A stretch of 64,000 nt of DNA, from assembly GCF_035712445.1 (NCBI RefSeq), contig NZ_DASTAT010000071.1, forward strand, positions 1-64,000, read 5' to 3'. The position numbers and the translations under genes are program-made. The notes beneath the pieces were generated by a model. It searched no databases. It saw nothing but the letters and a program-made list of their open reading frames with translations, and had not been told where the DNA came from. Source of the stretch: Oligoflexus sp. Its GTDB lineage: Bacteria; Bdellovibrionota_B; Oligoflexia; Oligoflexales; Oligoflexaceae. Of the stretch, positions 34,530-43,672 are shown one piece after another (the first letter of the stretch is position 1; each line of letters opens with the position of its first letter).

Positions 34530-34784
34530 ATGAAATCAGGAATCCTCACTGCGACTTTTATTATGCTGGCTTTGACTCAAACAGCCTGCCTGACAACCGT
34601 TGAAACACGACCCTTTCCCGAAGCTTACGCGCACGATCATCATTACCATCACGCTAACTGCCAACACGTTCATCATGAACACAGTTCCTATCATCCAAGC
34701 ACTGTCCGCGTTGTTCATCCACGTCGCGTGTATGTCCCGGTTTATCGACCAGCCAGAACCACGGTTACTGTCCGCCGCTATTAA
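34530..34784 (+). CDS. Small histidine-rich lipoprotein
   Basis: An 84-residue protein from ATG 34530, with AAGGAA upstream; a longer frame to 34497 lacks a site. The lipobox is TQTAC. The mature part has a cluster of about a dozen His within 25 residues (HDHHYHHANCQHVHHEH) and then a Val/Arg/Pro-rich tail (RRVYVPVYRPARTTVTVRRY). Metal binding (Ni, Zn or Cu) at the cell surface is a reasonable inference. Its last 20 nt overlap the convergent queG. Confidence 0.65.
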   Translation: MKSGILTATFIMLALTQTACLTTVETRPFPEAYAHDHHYHHANCQHVHHEHSSYHPSTVRVVHPRRVYVPVYRPARTTVTVRRY

Positions 34785-35814
34785 ACCAGGTTTTGATCTG
34801 CTCAAGAGTTTGATGCAGGACCTCTGCATCCTCCTCTTTCACGCCCGCACACGCTTCTTCCAAACGTTCATCCTTGGTCACCGCCATCGCAATCAAAGCA
34901 TTCCGCCGCAAACCCTCGCGCTTGGCGCGGGTTAAGGGTGTGCCGCCCATCCAGGCTTCGTAGCGGGATTGGCTCATGGTGGCGAGGTCGAGGAGATCGG
35001 GATTGATCAGGTCGGGACGGGTGGGTTCGGATGTGGGGAGGGCTTTGCGGTTATAGGGGCACGCGAGCTGGCAAAGATCGCAGCCGAAGATATACGTGGG
35101 AAGGTGGGGCCAGAATTCGAAGGGGATAGGACCACGGTGTTCGATGGTCCAGTAGGCGAGGCACTTGCGCGCGTCGAGTTTATAAGCTGTATCGAGGGCC
35201 CCTGTTGGACAGTTGACCTGACAACGACGACAGGTGCCGCAGCCGCCTGCGTCGGTTCTTTGGTCAGGGTCGACTGGGGAGGTCGAGTCACTTAAGGTTA
35301 AGTGATGGCTCAGGAGGATCTCTCCGATCAGCATGAGGCTCCCGTGATCAGGATGGATGAAGCAGGTGTTCTTACCGATGAAACCGCGCATGGTACGGGC
35401 AGCAAGGGCCCGTTCGAGAAGTGGCGCGCTGTCGATGGTTACACGGCCTTGCAGGCTTGGTTGTTGCGCTTGAAGCTTGGAGAGAATGCGCGTCGCCTTT
35501 TGCTTCATCGACTTATGATAATCGCGAAGACGAGCATACTGCGCTACCCTATACTCCCCTTTTAAAGCTGCATTCAGCTTATCTCCCTGATAGTAGGGCA
35601 AGGCAAATACAAGCGCCTGCACCGAATCCGGGAGCAGCCCACGCGGATCTTCCCGCAGTTGTTTATTATTCTCAAGAAACTGCATACCCGCATGCTGACC
35701 TTCGCTGAGCCATTTTTCAAATAGCTCAAAACGCGGTTCAGGCCCGAGGTCCACCAGCCCCAAAAGGAGCAGACCTTCATCACTGCAAAGTTTCTGCAGT
35801 TCCTCGCGTTTCAT
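34765..35814 (-). CDS. queG: Epoxyqueuosine reductase QueG
   Basis: A 349-residue iron-sulfur, cobalamin-dependent enzyme that performs the last step of queuosine synthesis on tRNA. Two 4Fe-4S sites are visible: CGTCRRCQVNCPTGAL and CDLCQLACPYN. The N-terminal domain contains YHKSMKQKATRIL and DSAPLLERALAAR, with the active-site Asp region, and GFIGKNTCFIHPDHGS. Translation starts in an ATGA overlap with the aroE stop, so the two are coupled. Its cobalamin need fits a B12-using organism (see the adenosyltransferase at 23961). Confidence 0.95.
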   Translation of the reverse strand: MKREELQKLCSDEGLLLLGLVDLGPEPRFELFEKWLSEGQHAGMQFLENNKQLREDPRGLLPDSVQALVFALPYYQGDKLNAALKGEYRVAQYARLRDYHKSMKQKATRILSKLQAQQPSLQGRVTIDSAPLLERALAARTMRGFIGKNTCFIHPDHGSLMLIGEILLSHHLTLSDSTSPVDPDQRTDAGGCGTCRRCQVNCPTGALDTAYKLDARKCLAYWTIEHRGPIPFEFWPHLPTYIFGCDLCQLACPYNRKALPTSEPTRPDLINPDLLDLATMSQSRYEAWMGGTPLTRAKREGLRRNALIAMAVTKDERLEEACAGVKEEDAEVLHQTLEQIKTWFNSGGQ

Positions 35815-36641
35815 GTCGCGCGGCTCCGGAGCATCGCCTCGACATCAGAAAACTCCGCGGATTTTCCCCACCAGAGTTTCTGCCCCAAAAGCGCCTGACC
35901 GATCAGCATCGGCAGACCATCCTGCACGGGAATTTTCCTGGCCTTCAGATCATCAAGAAGCGCCGATGTTTTCCCATAAACCAAATCAACAAACGTCCCC
36001 TTGAAGGAACCAAGCCCAGGCAGCAAATGATCCAAACGATCCCCATAAAGAGGCGCGCTGGTGGTCTGCAGCAATAAAATTTTCGAATAGCGCTGACACA
36101 CCGCATCCAGAGTACCCGCATCCAGATCAAGGAACTCCACACGTCCAACTGGTTTTTGCCAACCTGCATCCCGCTCCGGTGTCCTGCGCAGGACAATCAA
36201 CGGCCTCGGCGTCACCTTTAAAAAATGCTCATAAAGCGCCAGTGCGGCCCCACCATTCCCTAAAAAGACCACAGCCTCATGATCATCCAGCCCACACCCA
36301 AGCTGCGCCAGCCCCAGCAAAAACCCTTCGGCATCCGTGGATGTCGCCTCCCAACCATTCTTCCCACGATAAATCGTATTCACCGAAGCCAGCCCGGACC
36401 CCAGAAAAGTCCGCGCCGCTTCCTCTTTAAAAGGCACAGTGACATTGAAACCAAGCGCCCCGAAATCCCACATGGCCCGGAAAAAATCCGGACCTGGGAA
36501 CTGGCGCGAGGGACTGTCGAAACGCAGATAGACCGCATCAATCCCGAGCTGGGCCGCAGAATAATTGTGAATCAAGGGTGAGAGGCTGTGACTGATTCCA
36601 CTGCCCAGTATACCCAGGCAGCGGCTGCTGGCTTGAATCAT
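35811..36641 (-). CDS. aroE: Shikimate 5-dehydrogenase AroE
   Basis: A 276-residue NADP-dependent enzyme of aromatic amino-acid synthesis. The shikimate site is GSGISHSLSPLIHN, the catalytic Lys is in GFNVTVPFKEEA, and SVNTIYR and STDAEGF follow. The cofactor loop is FLGNGGAALALYE (GxGGAx). The C-terminal DGLPMLIGQALLGQKLWWG is typical. It lies between a TM/PilZ-like gene and queG on the minus strand. Divergence from E. coli AroE is considerable, but the catalytic set is present. Confidence 0.92.
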   Translation of the reverse strand: MIQASSRCLGILGSGISHSLSPLIHNYSAAQLGIDAVYLRFDSPSRQFPGPDFFRAMWDFGALGFNVTVPFKEEAARTFLGSGLASVNTIYRGKNGWEATSTDAEGFLLGLAQLGCGLDDHEAVVFLGNGGAALALYEHFLKVTPRPLIVLRRTPERDAGWQKPVGRVEFLDLDAGTLDAVCQRYSKILLLQTTSAPLYGDRLDHLLPGLGSFKGTFVDLVYGKTSALLDDLKARKIPVQDGLPMLIGQALLGQKLWWGKSAEFSDVEAMLRSRAT

Positions 36642-36672
36642 CGTGTTTCCCCGTGACAGCGAGCGTCAAAAC

Positions 36673-37152
36673 TCAGGCTGGAGGCAGTTCCGTCTGCTGT
36701 TGACGCATCTCGTGCATGGGAAGGTTATGCTCGATGAATTGAATATTGACGAGAATATTTTCGGGCGAGCCACCCAGACTCTTCATCCGGGTCACTTGGC
36801 CACGAATCGGCGCTGTGGCGCCGGCATCGTGCGGGTGCAGAGGACCCAGATCAAGACGCAGTTGACTTCCCTTGCGCAATCCACGATCCGCAACCACCAA
36901 AGTGGCGCGATCTGACGTCAGCGAACGCAGATAACCCTGACGCGGAGGCTCGGACTCGCGCTCGGTGGTATAGGCGATTTTCATGGAAAGCTGATCGGTA
37001 CGGGTCTCTTCCAGTGGAGGGATCATTTGACGCTGGCGACGGAAATACCAGATGACAAGCGGCCCAACGAAGAGAAGCACCGTGAAACCCAGAAGCAGGG
37101 CAAACATGCCGATTCCACCACTGGGATCTGTACTTGAAAGTTCTAGAGCCAT
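36673..37152 (-). CDS. Membrane-anchored PilZ-like protein
   Basis: A 159-residue protein with one N-terminal span (GIGMFALLLGFTVLLFVGPLVIWYF), then a cytoplasmic beta-rich domain. RQGYLRSLTSDRATLVV, RKGSQLRLDL, IRGQVTRM and ILVNIQFIE follow the strand pattern of PilZ domains. The RxxxR and DxSxxG c-di-GMP motifs are not clearly complete (SLTSDRATL replaces DxSxxG). A PilZ-like fold that may not bind c-di-GMP is my best reading. It precedes aroE by 31 nt. Confidence 0.5.
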   Translation of the reverse strand: MALELSSTDPSGGIGMFALLLGFTVLLFVGPLVIWYFRRQRQMIPPLEETRTDQLSMKIAYTTERESEPPRQGYLRSLTSDRATLVVADRGLRKGSQLRLDLGPLHPHDAGATAPIRGQVTRMKSLGGSPENILVNIQFIEHNLPMHEMRQQQTELPPA

Positions 37153-37342
37153 GCCCTAACCAATCTGTCCCTCGCTTGACAACCGGCCTGGATCGCCGTG
37201 CTATACTTGTGATAGGCAATTGCGCCTGTTATCAGGTGATGTTACATATCAGGGCAATTCTTTTGCGCACCTTTTGAAACCGATTATAAATCACAAATCT
37301 CTTCAGCGCAAAGATACTAAATCTGCAGCAAAGGATATTTTT

Positions 37343-38320
37343 TTGAAAGTTTTGCGCAGTCCTTCAACCCCAATGCCTCATGCGTTTCCCATGGAAGCAA
37401 GCGCGATTACGATCGGCAACTTCGATGGCTGCCATCGCGGACATCAGGAACTGATTGCCCGAGTACGTTCCATGGCTCAAGCCCAGGGATATTCCAGCCT
37501 GTGCTTAACCTTTGATCCGAATCCAAAACAATTTTTCAAACCGGATCGCCAGGTTGGTAAACTTTTTCAAGCGGCACAAAAGCTCAGGGCCCTTGCTGAA
37601 CTTGGTCTCGATTACACTGTGATCCAGGAATTCGACCTCGCCTTCAGCCAGCTTAAACCCTATGAATTTTATCAAGCTCTTCTTAAGCAAAGCTTAAGAG
37701 TCAAGGCCATCGTTGTCGGTCATGATTTCCGTTTTGGAAAAAATCGCGAAGGCACCCTTGAAGTCCTGCAGACACTCGCACAGCCTGATGCCTGCGCGGT
37801 CGATGTCGTGGAGCCTCAGGACTGGAACGGTCAGGTCATAAGCAGCAGTGCGATCCGAGGCTATCTGCAGGAACGCGAACTGCAAAAAGCCCGTGATCTT
37901 CTGGGCCGGCCCTATCTTTTGGAAGGACCTGTGGTCAGCGGTAAAAAGTTGGGTCGACAGCTTGGTTTTCCCACGGCCAATGTCGCGACGCAGGATCAAC
38001 TCCTTCCAGGACTTGGTGTCTATGCGGGCTTTGTCGTGATCGGCAAGGAGCCCAGCATTTTCAAGATAGCCCCGACTCGCAAACCCTGCATTCTCAACAT
38101 TGGCAAGCGACCCACTGTCCCAGGGGCCGAGCCGACCGTGACGACCGAAGTTCATATTCTCTCAAATGATATCGGAGCGGACGCTCTTTACGGGGAAACC
38201 CTGGGGGTCTACCTCACCCATTTCGTGCGGACCGAGCAGAAATTTGGATCCCTGGACGAGCTGAAAAATCAGATTGCCTTGGATTGCCAGAAAGCGCGGT
38301 CGTTGCTGGAGAGAGCGTAA
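37343..38320 (+). CDS. ribF: Bifunctional riboflavin kinase/FMN adenylyltransferase RibF
   Basis: A protein of 325 residues making FMN and FAD. The adenylyltransferase part has ITIGNFDGCHRGHQEL, LTFDPNP, VVGHDFRFGKNREG and ISSSAIRGYL. The C-terminal kinase part has GRPYLLEGPVVSGKKLGRQLGFPTANV and TEVHILSNDIGADALYGETLGV. I place the start at TTG 37343, which has AAAGGA eight bases upstream; the frame runs back to TTG 37220 without homology or an ATG. Single gene ending at a minus-strand terminator. Confidence 0.93.
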   Translation: MKVLRSPSTPMPHAFPMEASAITIGNFDGCHRGHQELIARVRSMAQAQGYSSLCLTFDPNPKQFFKPDRQVGKLFQAAQKLRALAELGLDYTVIQEFDLAFSQLKPYEFYQALLKQSLRVKAIVVGHDFRFGKNREGTLEVLQTLAQPDACAVDVVEPQDWNGQVISSSAIRGYLQERELQKARDLLGRPYLLEGPVVSGKKLGRQLGFPTANVATQDQLLPGLGVYAGFVVIGKEPSIFKIAPTRKPCILNIGKRPTVPGAEPTVTTEVHILSNDIGADALYGETLGVYLTHFVRTEQKFGSLDELKNQIALDCQKARSLLERA

Positions 38321-38347
38321 AAGCAAGGGAGTCGACGCTCCCTTGCT
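38319..38347 (-). terminator. Terminator of the lipoprotein gene at 38356
   Basis: AGCAAGGGAG and CTCCCTTGCT form a perfect 10-bp stem with a 6-nt loop (38322-38347). On the minus strand TTTTA follows directly, so it terminates leftward transcription; rightward there is no T-run after it. Confidence 0.75.
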
Positions 38348-38355
38348 GAAGATCA

Positions 38356-39690
38356 TTAACGAGGATTGGCGCTGATCTCGGTGTAAACAGGATTGGCGTA
38401 AGTCTTCGCCACCCAGTCACTCACATCAAAACTCAAACGGCGAATTTCGCGATCAAGCGTGAATTTTGATTCATAAATCAAAGTCACGCGGCTGCCTGTC
38501 ACCGACAGAATCTGAGCGTTCGAGAGCGTCGTATCAAAATCCTGCGGCTTGGGTATCGTTTCCTGATCAAAGTAGGAACAGGGCTCAGACACCAGTCCTG
38601 TCCAGGGTGTGGTTCCATTGTCACGCGTCGGCAAAAGCGGCAAGGAAGCGCCATCACTCATGCGAACGAGCAGCATGATGTTACTCGCCTGCGTGCGATT
38701 CTTACAGAACCAGGCTTCGTAGCCAGTCAGAAGAAGGTAGGCCCCGTCCGCGGTTGCCGAGATATGGCCAAGAGTCAGAGGCTGATTGCGGCGATAGGCT
38801 TCCGCGGAAAAATCCACGGGACTGGCCGCAAAAGCCTGAAATTGAGTGGCTTCCTGAACAACGCCGACGTTTTTCTGATAGCCTTCGGCGCTTGTTTCAT
38901 AGGTCCCGAGCTTGGCCTTCAAACGCACGCTGTCAAGGGACTTGGCATAGACCAATCCCAAAGCCGAGGCTGCGCTTGGAATATTCGCATCGGCAAAATC
39001 CAAAGCCAAAGTATCGGTTTGAAGATCCCAGCTGCCGCCTGCAGAGCGCTTCCGATATTGAACGGTCACATTCCCATTGGTCCCCGCCTTGCGGGTGAAG
39101 ACATAAACATCCGACCCGGACACGGCGAACTGGGCTCCGTACTCGCCGCTCAGAACAGCCTCTTCGGCCGCCACGGGAGGCGTGCCAGCTGTGAAAGAAT
39201 AAATATGTACCGAATCCTCAGCGTCCTTGCGCTCTGTATAGGCAAAATACCGCTGGCCAGAGGGAGCCAGGGTCAATTCCCGAAGGCGCGACGCTGTTTC
39301 CAACGGCAGCGTGGTCGACTGGGTCTGATCAAACGAGTTCAGCAGCAGATAGCTCTTTTCTGTTCCGTAACGCCAGGTTAGGATCCAGTTTCCATCGTCG
39401 CTGAGGCTTGTGCTCAATTCATTGAGGTCGGGCTCCAGAGTCATAGTCTTGGAAAGACGCTCCAGCTTCGTCTCTGCGGCTTCGTTATAAACGAAAACGC
39501 GGTAGGCTCCGAGATCGCGCTGTGACAGGAACACCATCTTTTGGCCATCAGTGCTGGATTGCGGCGCAAAATCAATGTAGGCGGGGTTTTCAGCCACAGC
39601 AGCTGTGCCAGTTCCGGTTTTGGTCGTTTCAGTGGTGCTGCTTCCGCAGCTGATAAGGCACAAGGCCAAGGGCCCAATCCAAGCTCGCAT
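38356..39690 (-). CDS. Beta-propeller-like lipoprotein
   Basis: A 444-residue lipoprotein from ATG 39690 (MRAWIGPLALCLISCGSS), with GGAGGA upstream. The frame continues to 39759 but the signal peptide sets this start. After a Thr-rich linker the mature protein shows repeated beta blades reminiscent of TolB-type propellers: PQSSTDGQKMVFLSQ, LSDDGNWILTWRYG, LAPSGQRYFAYTE and ISATADGAYLLLTGYE. It is probably anchored to a membrane. Function unknown; it has its own terminator. Confidence 0.7.
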   Translation of the reverse strand: MRAWIGPLALCLISCGSSTTETTKTGTGTAAVAENPAYIDFAPQSSTDGQKMVFLSQRDLGAYRVFVYNEAAETKLERLSKTMTLEPDLNELSTSLSDDGNWILTWRYGTEKSYLLLNSFDQTQSTTLPLETASRLRELTLAPSGQRYFAYTERKDAEDSVHIYSFTAGTPPVAAEEAVLSGEYGAQFAVSGSDVYVFTRKAGTNGNVTVQYRKRSAGGSWDLQTDTLALDFADANIPSAASALGLVYAKSLDSVRLKAKLGTYETSAEGYQKNVGVVQEATQFQAFAASPVDFSAEAYRRNQPLTLGHISATADGAYLLLTGYEAWFCKNRTQASNIMLLVRMSDGASLPLLPTRDNGTTPWTGLVSEPCSYFDQETIPKPQDFDTTLSNAQILSVTGSRVTLIYESKFTLDREIRRLSFDVSDWVAKTYANPVYTEISANPR

Positions 39691-39850
39691 AAGACTTTGA
39701 TTCCTCCGATGATGGGAAAACGCCGACAGGTATTTTATTCCTATGGGCAAGCGGGGCATGACGGGCTATGCTCAAAGGGTGGAGCCCTCTCTGCCCAGTT
39801 CAATGGCACGTCCTCAAGGACATATCCCTAGCGCGGCACCGATTATAACC

Positions 39851-42073
39851 ATGAACGCAGAAAAATTGCGAAAGCTAAACCATAAAAGCCAGGATGACCG
39901 TTACTTTAACCGGGAACTCAGCTGGCTTGCGTTTAATTTTCGAGTCCTCGAAGAAAGCCGTCGTTCCCGCACGCCACTTTTGGATCGCTGTCGCTTTTTG
40001 GCGATTTGCTACTCGAATCTGGACGAGTTTTTTATGGTTCGGGTCGCTGGCAAAAAGCGCTCTCTGCGGCAGGGCTCCCTGCCCGGTGACAGCCCTGATC
40101 AGCTGTCCATTCCCGAAACGCTGGCGCGCATCCATGAAGGCACCAAACGCCTCGTCGAGGATATCGGCGAGATTTGGAATAACGAGCTTTTGCCCGAGCT
40201 TCGCGCGCAGAATATTCGCCTGGAAAAAATTGATAGTCTGGATGCTTCTGCCCAGAAGGCTTTGGCTCAGTATTATCGGGAAACCGTCCTGCCCGTTCTT
40301 ACGCCTTTGGCGGTGGATCCGGCGCATCCCTTTCCCTTTCTGGCCAATCGCCGCCTTTATTTGATCGTCGTTTTCAAACCGGAAAAGGATGATGTCCCGC
40401 TGCCGCCCATCGCCTTTGTCGAAGTGCCAGCGGTTTTGCCGCGACTTTTACCGGTGAATACTGATCCGAATGATCGCGTGTTCGTGATGATGGAAGATCT
40501 GATCGCCACGCACCTCGGTACGCTTTTCTTTGGAATGCCCGTCACGGCCGCTTATCCGATCCGCGTCACGCGGAATCTCGATTTTAAGTTGCTCGAAAGC
40601 CAGGTCGTCGATCTTTTGAGTTCGGTGCAGACCGAAGTCAAAGCCCGCGATCAGGCGGAAGCCGTGCGCTTGGAATACGGCGCGGATATCCTGCCGGAAT
40701 TGAAGGCGCACCTGGAGCTGCGCCTTGGTCTGACGCCGGAAGACAGTTACGCCATGAACTGTCCTTTATCTATGACCGATCTCGCGCTTCATGAAATTCC
40801 GCGCGATGATTTGAAGTTCCCCTCGTTCAATCCGCGCCTGCCGCCGCGCATGAATACGCAGCGCAGCATTTTTTCTTTGATCCGCGACGAGGATATGCTC
40901 CTGCATCATCCTTTTGAAAGCTTCTATGCCGTCATCGAGCTTTTGCACACGGCGGCCTGGGATCCGGATGTCCTGGCCATCAAGCAGACCCTCTATCGGA
41001 CATCAGGCGACTCCCCTATCATTGACGCCCTGATTCTGGCTGCAGAGCAGGGAAAGCAGGTGACCGCCGTCGTCGAGCTGAAGGCACGCTTCGATGAAAA
41101 CAACAACATCACCTGGGCCCGCCGCATGGAACGCGCAGGTGTGCATGTGGTCTATGGTTTCGTCGGCTTGAAAACGCACTGCAAGATGACTTTGATCGTG
41201 CGGCGGGAGGATCATCAGCTGCACCGTTACGTGCATCTCTCGACGGGCAATTACAATTCTTCAACCGCTCGCCATTATGTGGACATCGGCTATATCACGG
41301 CCCGCCCGGCTTTCGGCGAGGATGCGAGCCTTCTTTTCAATATGCTGACGGGCTTTAATATCCTGAGTCGGGAAACCGAGGCCTTCAAGCCCTTCCCTTC
41401 ACCTTTGCAAAAGCTCGTCGTAGCGCCGCTTTATCTTCGGGATGAACTCCTTCGCCTGATTGATCGGGAAATCCAGGCTCATGCCGAGACGGGCGACGGC
41501 TTGATCTTTGCGAAAATGAACTCGCTCGTCGATGGTGCTTTGATTGATAAACTCTACGAGGCGTCCCGCCTGGGCGTCCGTATTCGCCTGATCGTGCGCG
41601 GCATCTGCTGTCTGCGGCCGGGCGCACCGGGTCTGAGCGAGAATATCGAAGTGATGTCCATCATTGGCCGTTTTCTGGAACACAGCCGCATCTTTTATTT
41701 CCGGAACAAAGGCGCGGATGATGTGTACCTGGGCTCTGCCGATTGGATGCCGCGGAACATGGACAGAAGAATTGAGGTGGTTTTCCCCATCGAGGACAGC
41801 AAGGCCAAGAGTCGCATCGTCGAGGAAATCATCCCGACCTATTGGGCCGATACCGAAAATGCCTGGCTGCTGCAAAACGATGGCGCCTATACGATGCGCA
41901 GCACAGTCGAAGGGTCAAAATGGGACTCTCAGCAGAAGTTTATTGAAATTGCCCGGGAGCAAGGTATCAAATCGCTTCCATATGACAAAGCCATACGGCA
42001 TGATTTGAAGCGTAAAGGACGGCCGATTGTGAAGAAGATCGGCAACCGAAAAACCGCGAAGTCAGAGGACTAG
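39851..42073 (+). CDS. ppk: Polyphosphate kinase Ppk1
   Basis: A membrane-associated kinase that polymerises ATP phosphate into polyphosphate, 740 residues from ATG 39851. RYFNRELSWLAFNFRVLEES is the N-terminal signature and SNLDEFFMVRVAG follows. The autophosphorylated His region is HLSTGNYNSSTARHYVDIGY, and RGICCLRPG and YLGSADWMPRNMDRRIEV complete the PLD-like catalytic half. In-frame ATGs at 39743, 39758 and 39803 would add 16-36 non-conserved residues. None has a good ribosome site, so the start is uncertain. Ppx follows directly. Confidence 0.95.
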   Translation: MNAEKLRKLNHKSQDDRYFNRELSWLAFNFRVLEESRRSRTPLLDRCRFLAICYSNLDEFFMVRVAGKKRSLRQGSLPGDSPDQLSIPETLARIHEGTKRLVEDIGEIWNNELLPELRAQNIRLEKIDSLDASAQKALAQYYRETVLPVLTPLAVDPAHPFPFLANRRLYLIVVFKPEKDDVPLPPIAFVEVPAVLPRLLPVNTDPNDRVFVMMEDLIATHLGTLFFGMPVTAAYPIRVTRNLDFKLLESQVVDLLSSVQTEVKARDQAEAVRLEYGADILPELKAHLELRLGLTPEDSYAMNCPLSMTDLALHEIPRDDLKFPSFNPRLPPRMNTQRSIFSLIRDEDMLLHHPFESFYAVIELLHTAAWDPDVLAIKQTLYRTSGDSPIIDALILAAEQGKQVTAVVELKARFDENNNITWARRMERAGVHVVYGFVGLKTHCKMTLIVRREDHQLHRYVHLSTGNYNSSTARHYVDIGYITARPAFGEDASLLFNMLTGFNILSRETEAFKPFPSPLQKLVVAPLYLRDELLRLIDREIQAHAETGDGLIFAKMNSLVDGALIDKLYEASRLGVRIRLIVRGICCLRPGAPGLSENIEVMSIIGRFLEHSRIFYFRNKGADDVYLGSADWMPRNMDRRIEVVFPIEDSKAKSRIVEEIIPTYWADTENAWLLQNDGAYTMRSTVEGSKWDSQQKFIEIAREQGIKSLPYDKAIRHDLKRKGRPIVKKIGNRKTAKSED

Positions 42074-42118
42074 ACCATTCCAATCCGACCGAGTTTTCAA
42101 CCCAAGTCTCCTCTGGCT

Positions 42119-43672
42119 GTGATTGATCTCGGCAGCAATACCTTTCATTTGGCGATTACTGCGCTGGATGAAGCCGGCCAGATCCACGTGATTGACGGTC
42201 AGAAGGAAAACATGCGGATCGCCGAGGCGATCGAAGACGGCATGATTCCGGAAAAACTGTTCCAACGTGCCACAGAAGCCTTGCTGGCCATGAAAAGCAT
42301 CGGCCAAAGCTACAAGGGTGAGTTCCGGGTCGTTGCAACCCAGGCCATCCGTGCGGCGCATAACCGTCTCGCTTTCATTGATCACATTCAAAAAACCACC
42401 GGCCTGAAGATGGAAATCATCGACGGCGTGGAAGAGGCGCGTCTTTCCTTTCTCGGTGTTTCCCAAAGTCTGAGCTTTGGCACGGAGAATCTTTTATCAG
42501 TGGATATCGGCGGCGCCTCGACGGAAATAGCCGTGGGACGCGGGGCGGACTGCACCTATTTGAGTTCCTTGAAAATGGGGGCTTTGCTTTTGTCGAAGAC
42601 CTATTTCTTTGACAAGGGGCACACGGCTGACCAGTTGGAAGAGCTCAGGCAGTATGTTGAAGCGCGCTTGACACCGATCCAGGTCGATCTCTTCGGCGCC
42701 AGTGTGCAGAACGCAGCCGCCACATCAGGTACGGCCAAAGCCCTGGCGCGCATGATTCATCAGGATCGCACCCGCACAGAGCTGGATGATCCGCACGGCT
42801 TTCGTTTTACCGCGGCGGAACTCTATGCCGTGGAACAGGAGCTTGGAAAAATTTTGCATCCCGATCGGATCGCCATCCGTTGGGGCCTTGATAGCAAGCG
42901 GGCGGACATCGTTCTGTCCGGTTGCGTGATCCTTGCAACGCTGACCCGATTGCTTCAGATTCCGCATTGGATCGTCTCCGCGAGCGGTCTTAGGGAAGGC
43001 GTGGCGCTGGATACCTATGAGCGAAAAGGTCTTTTGCCGCGCGCTCACTGGCAGGATCTGCGTTGGCAGAGCGTCGTGGGTTTTGCCGGAAAATTGCGGC
43101 TCGATCCGGCCTTCGCAGCCCAGACGAGCGACCTGGCCGTCAGGATTTTTGATGAAATGGTCGCCTTCCCCGCCTTTGCCGATATGTCGAGCGATGCGCG
43201 TTTGGATCGCGATCTGCTTCTGGCCGCCGCGTATCTTTTGGAAGCGGGCAAGTTCATCAACTTCACCAGCTATCATCGGCATTCCTATTATCTGATTACC
43301 GAATCCAACCTTCTGGGGTACACGCAGGAAGAGAAGAACCTGATTGCGCTGATCAATCGTTTTGCTCGGAAAAGTCCGGCCAAATCCAGTAAATCGGACA
43401 GTCTTCCCTATCTCGACAGGAACCTTTCGCGGGTCAATCTTTTGAGTTCCTGCCTCAGGATCGCGCGCTGTCTTCTACGCACGAGGCAAATGAAAATACA
43501 AAGCCTGAAAATCACCAAGCAGGGCGGCAGCTATGCGCTGCGCATGACCACAACCCCTGGAAGCCGCATGGATGCGGAAAAGCTGGCGCTGAAAAAAGAC
43601 GCGAAGAGCCTGGAAAAAGCCCTGGACTGCGGTTTGGATTTTCAATTCGAAGCACCTGGGAGCAAGTCTTGA
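42119..43672 (+). CDS. ppx: Exopolyphosphatase Ppx/GppA family
   Basis: An enzyme of the ASKHA fold that releases phosphate from polyphosphate or pppGpp. VIDLGSNTFHLAI is the phosphate-1 loop and VDIGGASTEIAVGRG the second loop. A C-terminal HD-like region contains FINFTSYHRHSYYLIT. No ATG exists between the ppk stop (42071-42073, same frame) and the conserved core. GTG 42119 would start only two residues before the conserved IDLGSN, while ATT 42077 or CTG 42113 would restore the usual leading strand (SPLAVIDLGSN). It is coupled with ppk upstream and holA downstream. Confidence 0.92.
   Translation: MIDLGSNTFHLAITALDEAGQIHVIDGQKENMRIAEAIEDGMIPEKLFQRATEALLAMKSIGQSYKGEFRVVATQAIRAAHNRLAFIDHIQKTTGLKMEIIDGVEEARLSFLGVSQSLSFGTENLLSVDIGGASTEIAVGRGADCTYLSSLKMGALLLSKTYFFDKGHTADQLEELRQYVEARLTPIQVDLFGASVQNAAATSGTAKALARMIHQDRTRTELDDPHGFRFTAAELYAVEQELGKILHPDRIAIRWGLDSKRADIVLSGCVILATLTRLLQIPHWIVSASGLREGVALDTYERKGLLPRAHWQDLRWQSVVGFAGKLRLDPAFAAQTSDLAVRIFDEMVAFPAFADMSSDARLDRDLLLAAAYLLEAGKFINFTSYHRHSYYLITESNLLGYTQEEKNLIALINRFARKSPAKSSKSDSLPYLDRNLSRVNLLSSCLRIARCLLRTRQMKIQSLKITKQGGSYALRMTTTPGSRMDAEKLALKKDAKSLEKALDCGLDFQFEAPGSKS

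Noticed and set aside
42074..42118. A sequencing error or frameshift separating a Ppk-Ppx fusion
   Set aside because: Both proteins are full length for their families, and the frames join through one TAG without an indel. Separate genes with an unusual start are simpler, so the point is reported as a finding only.
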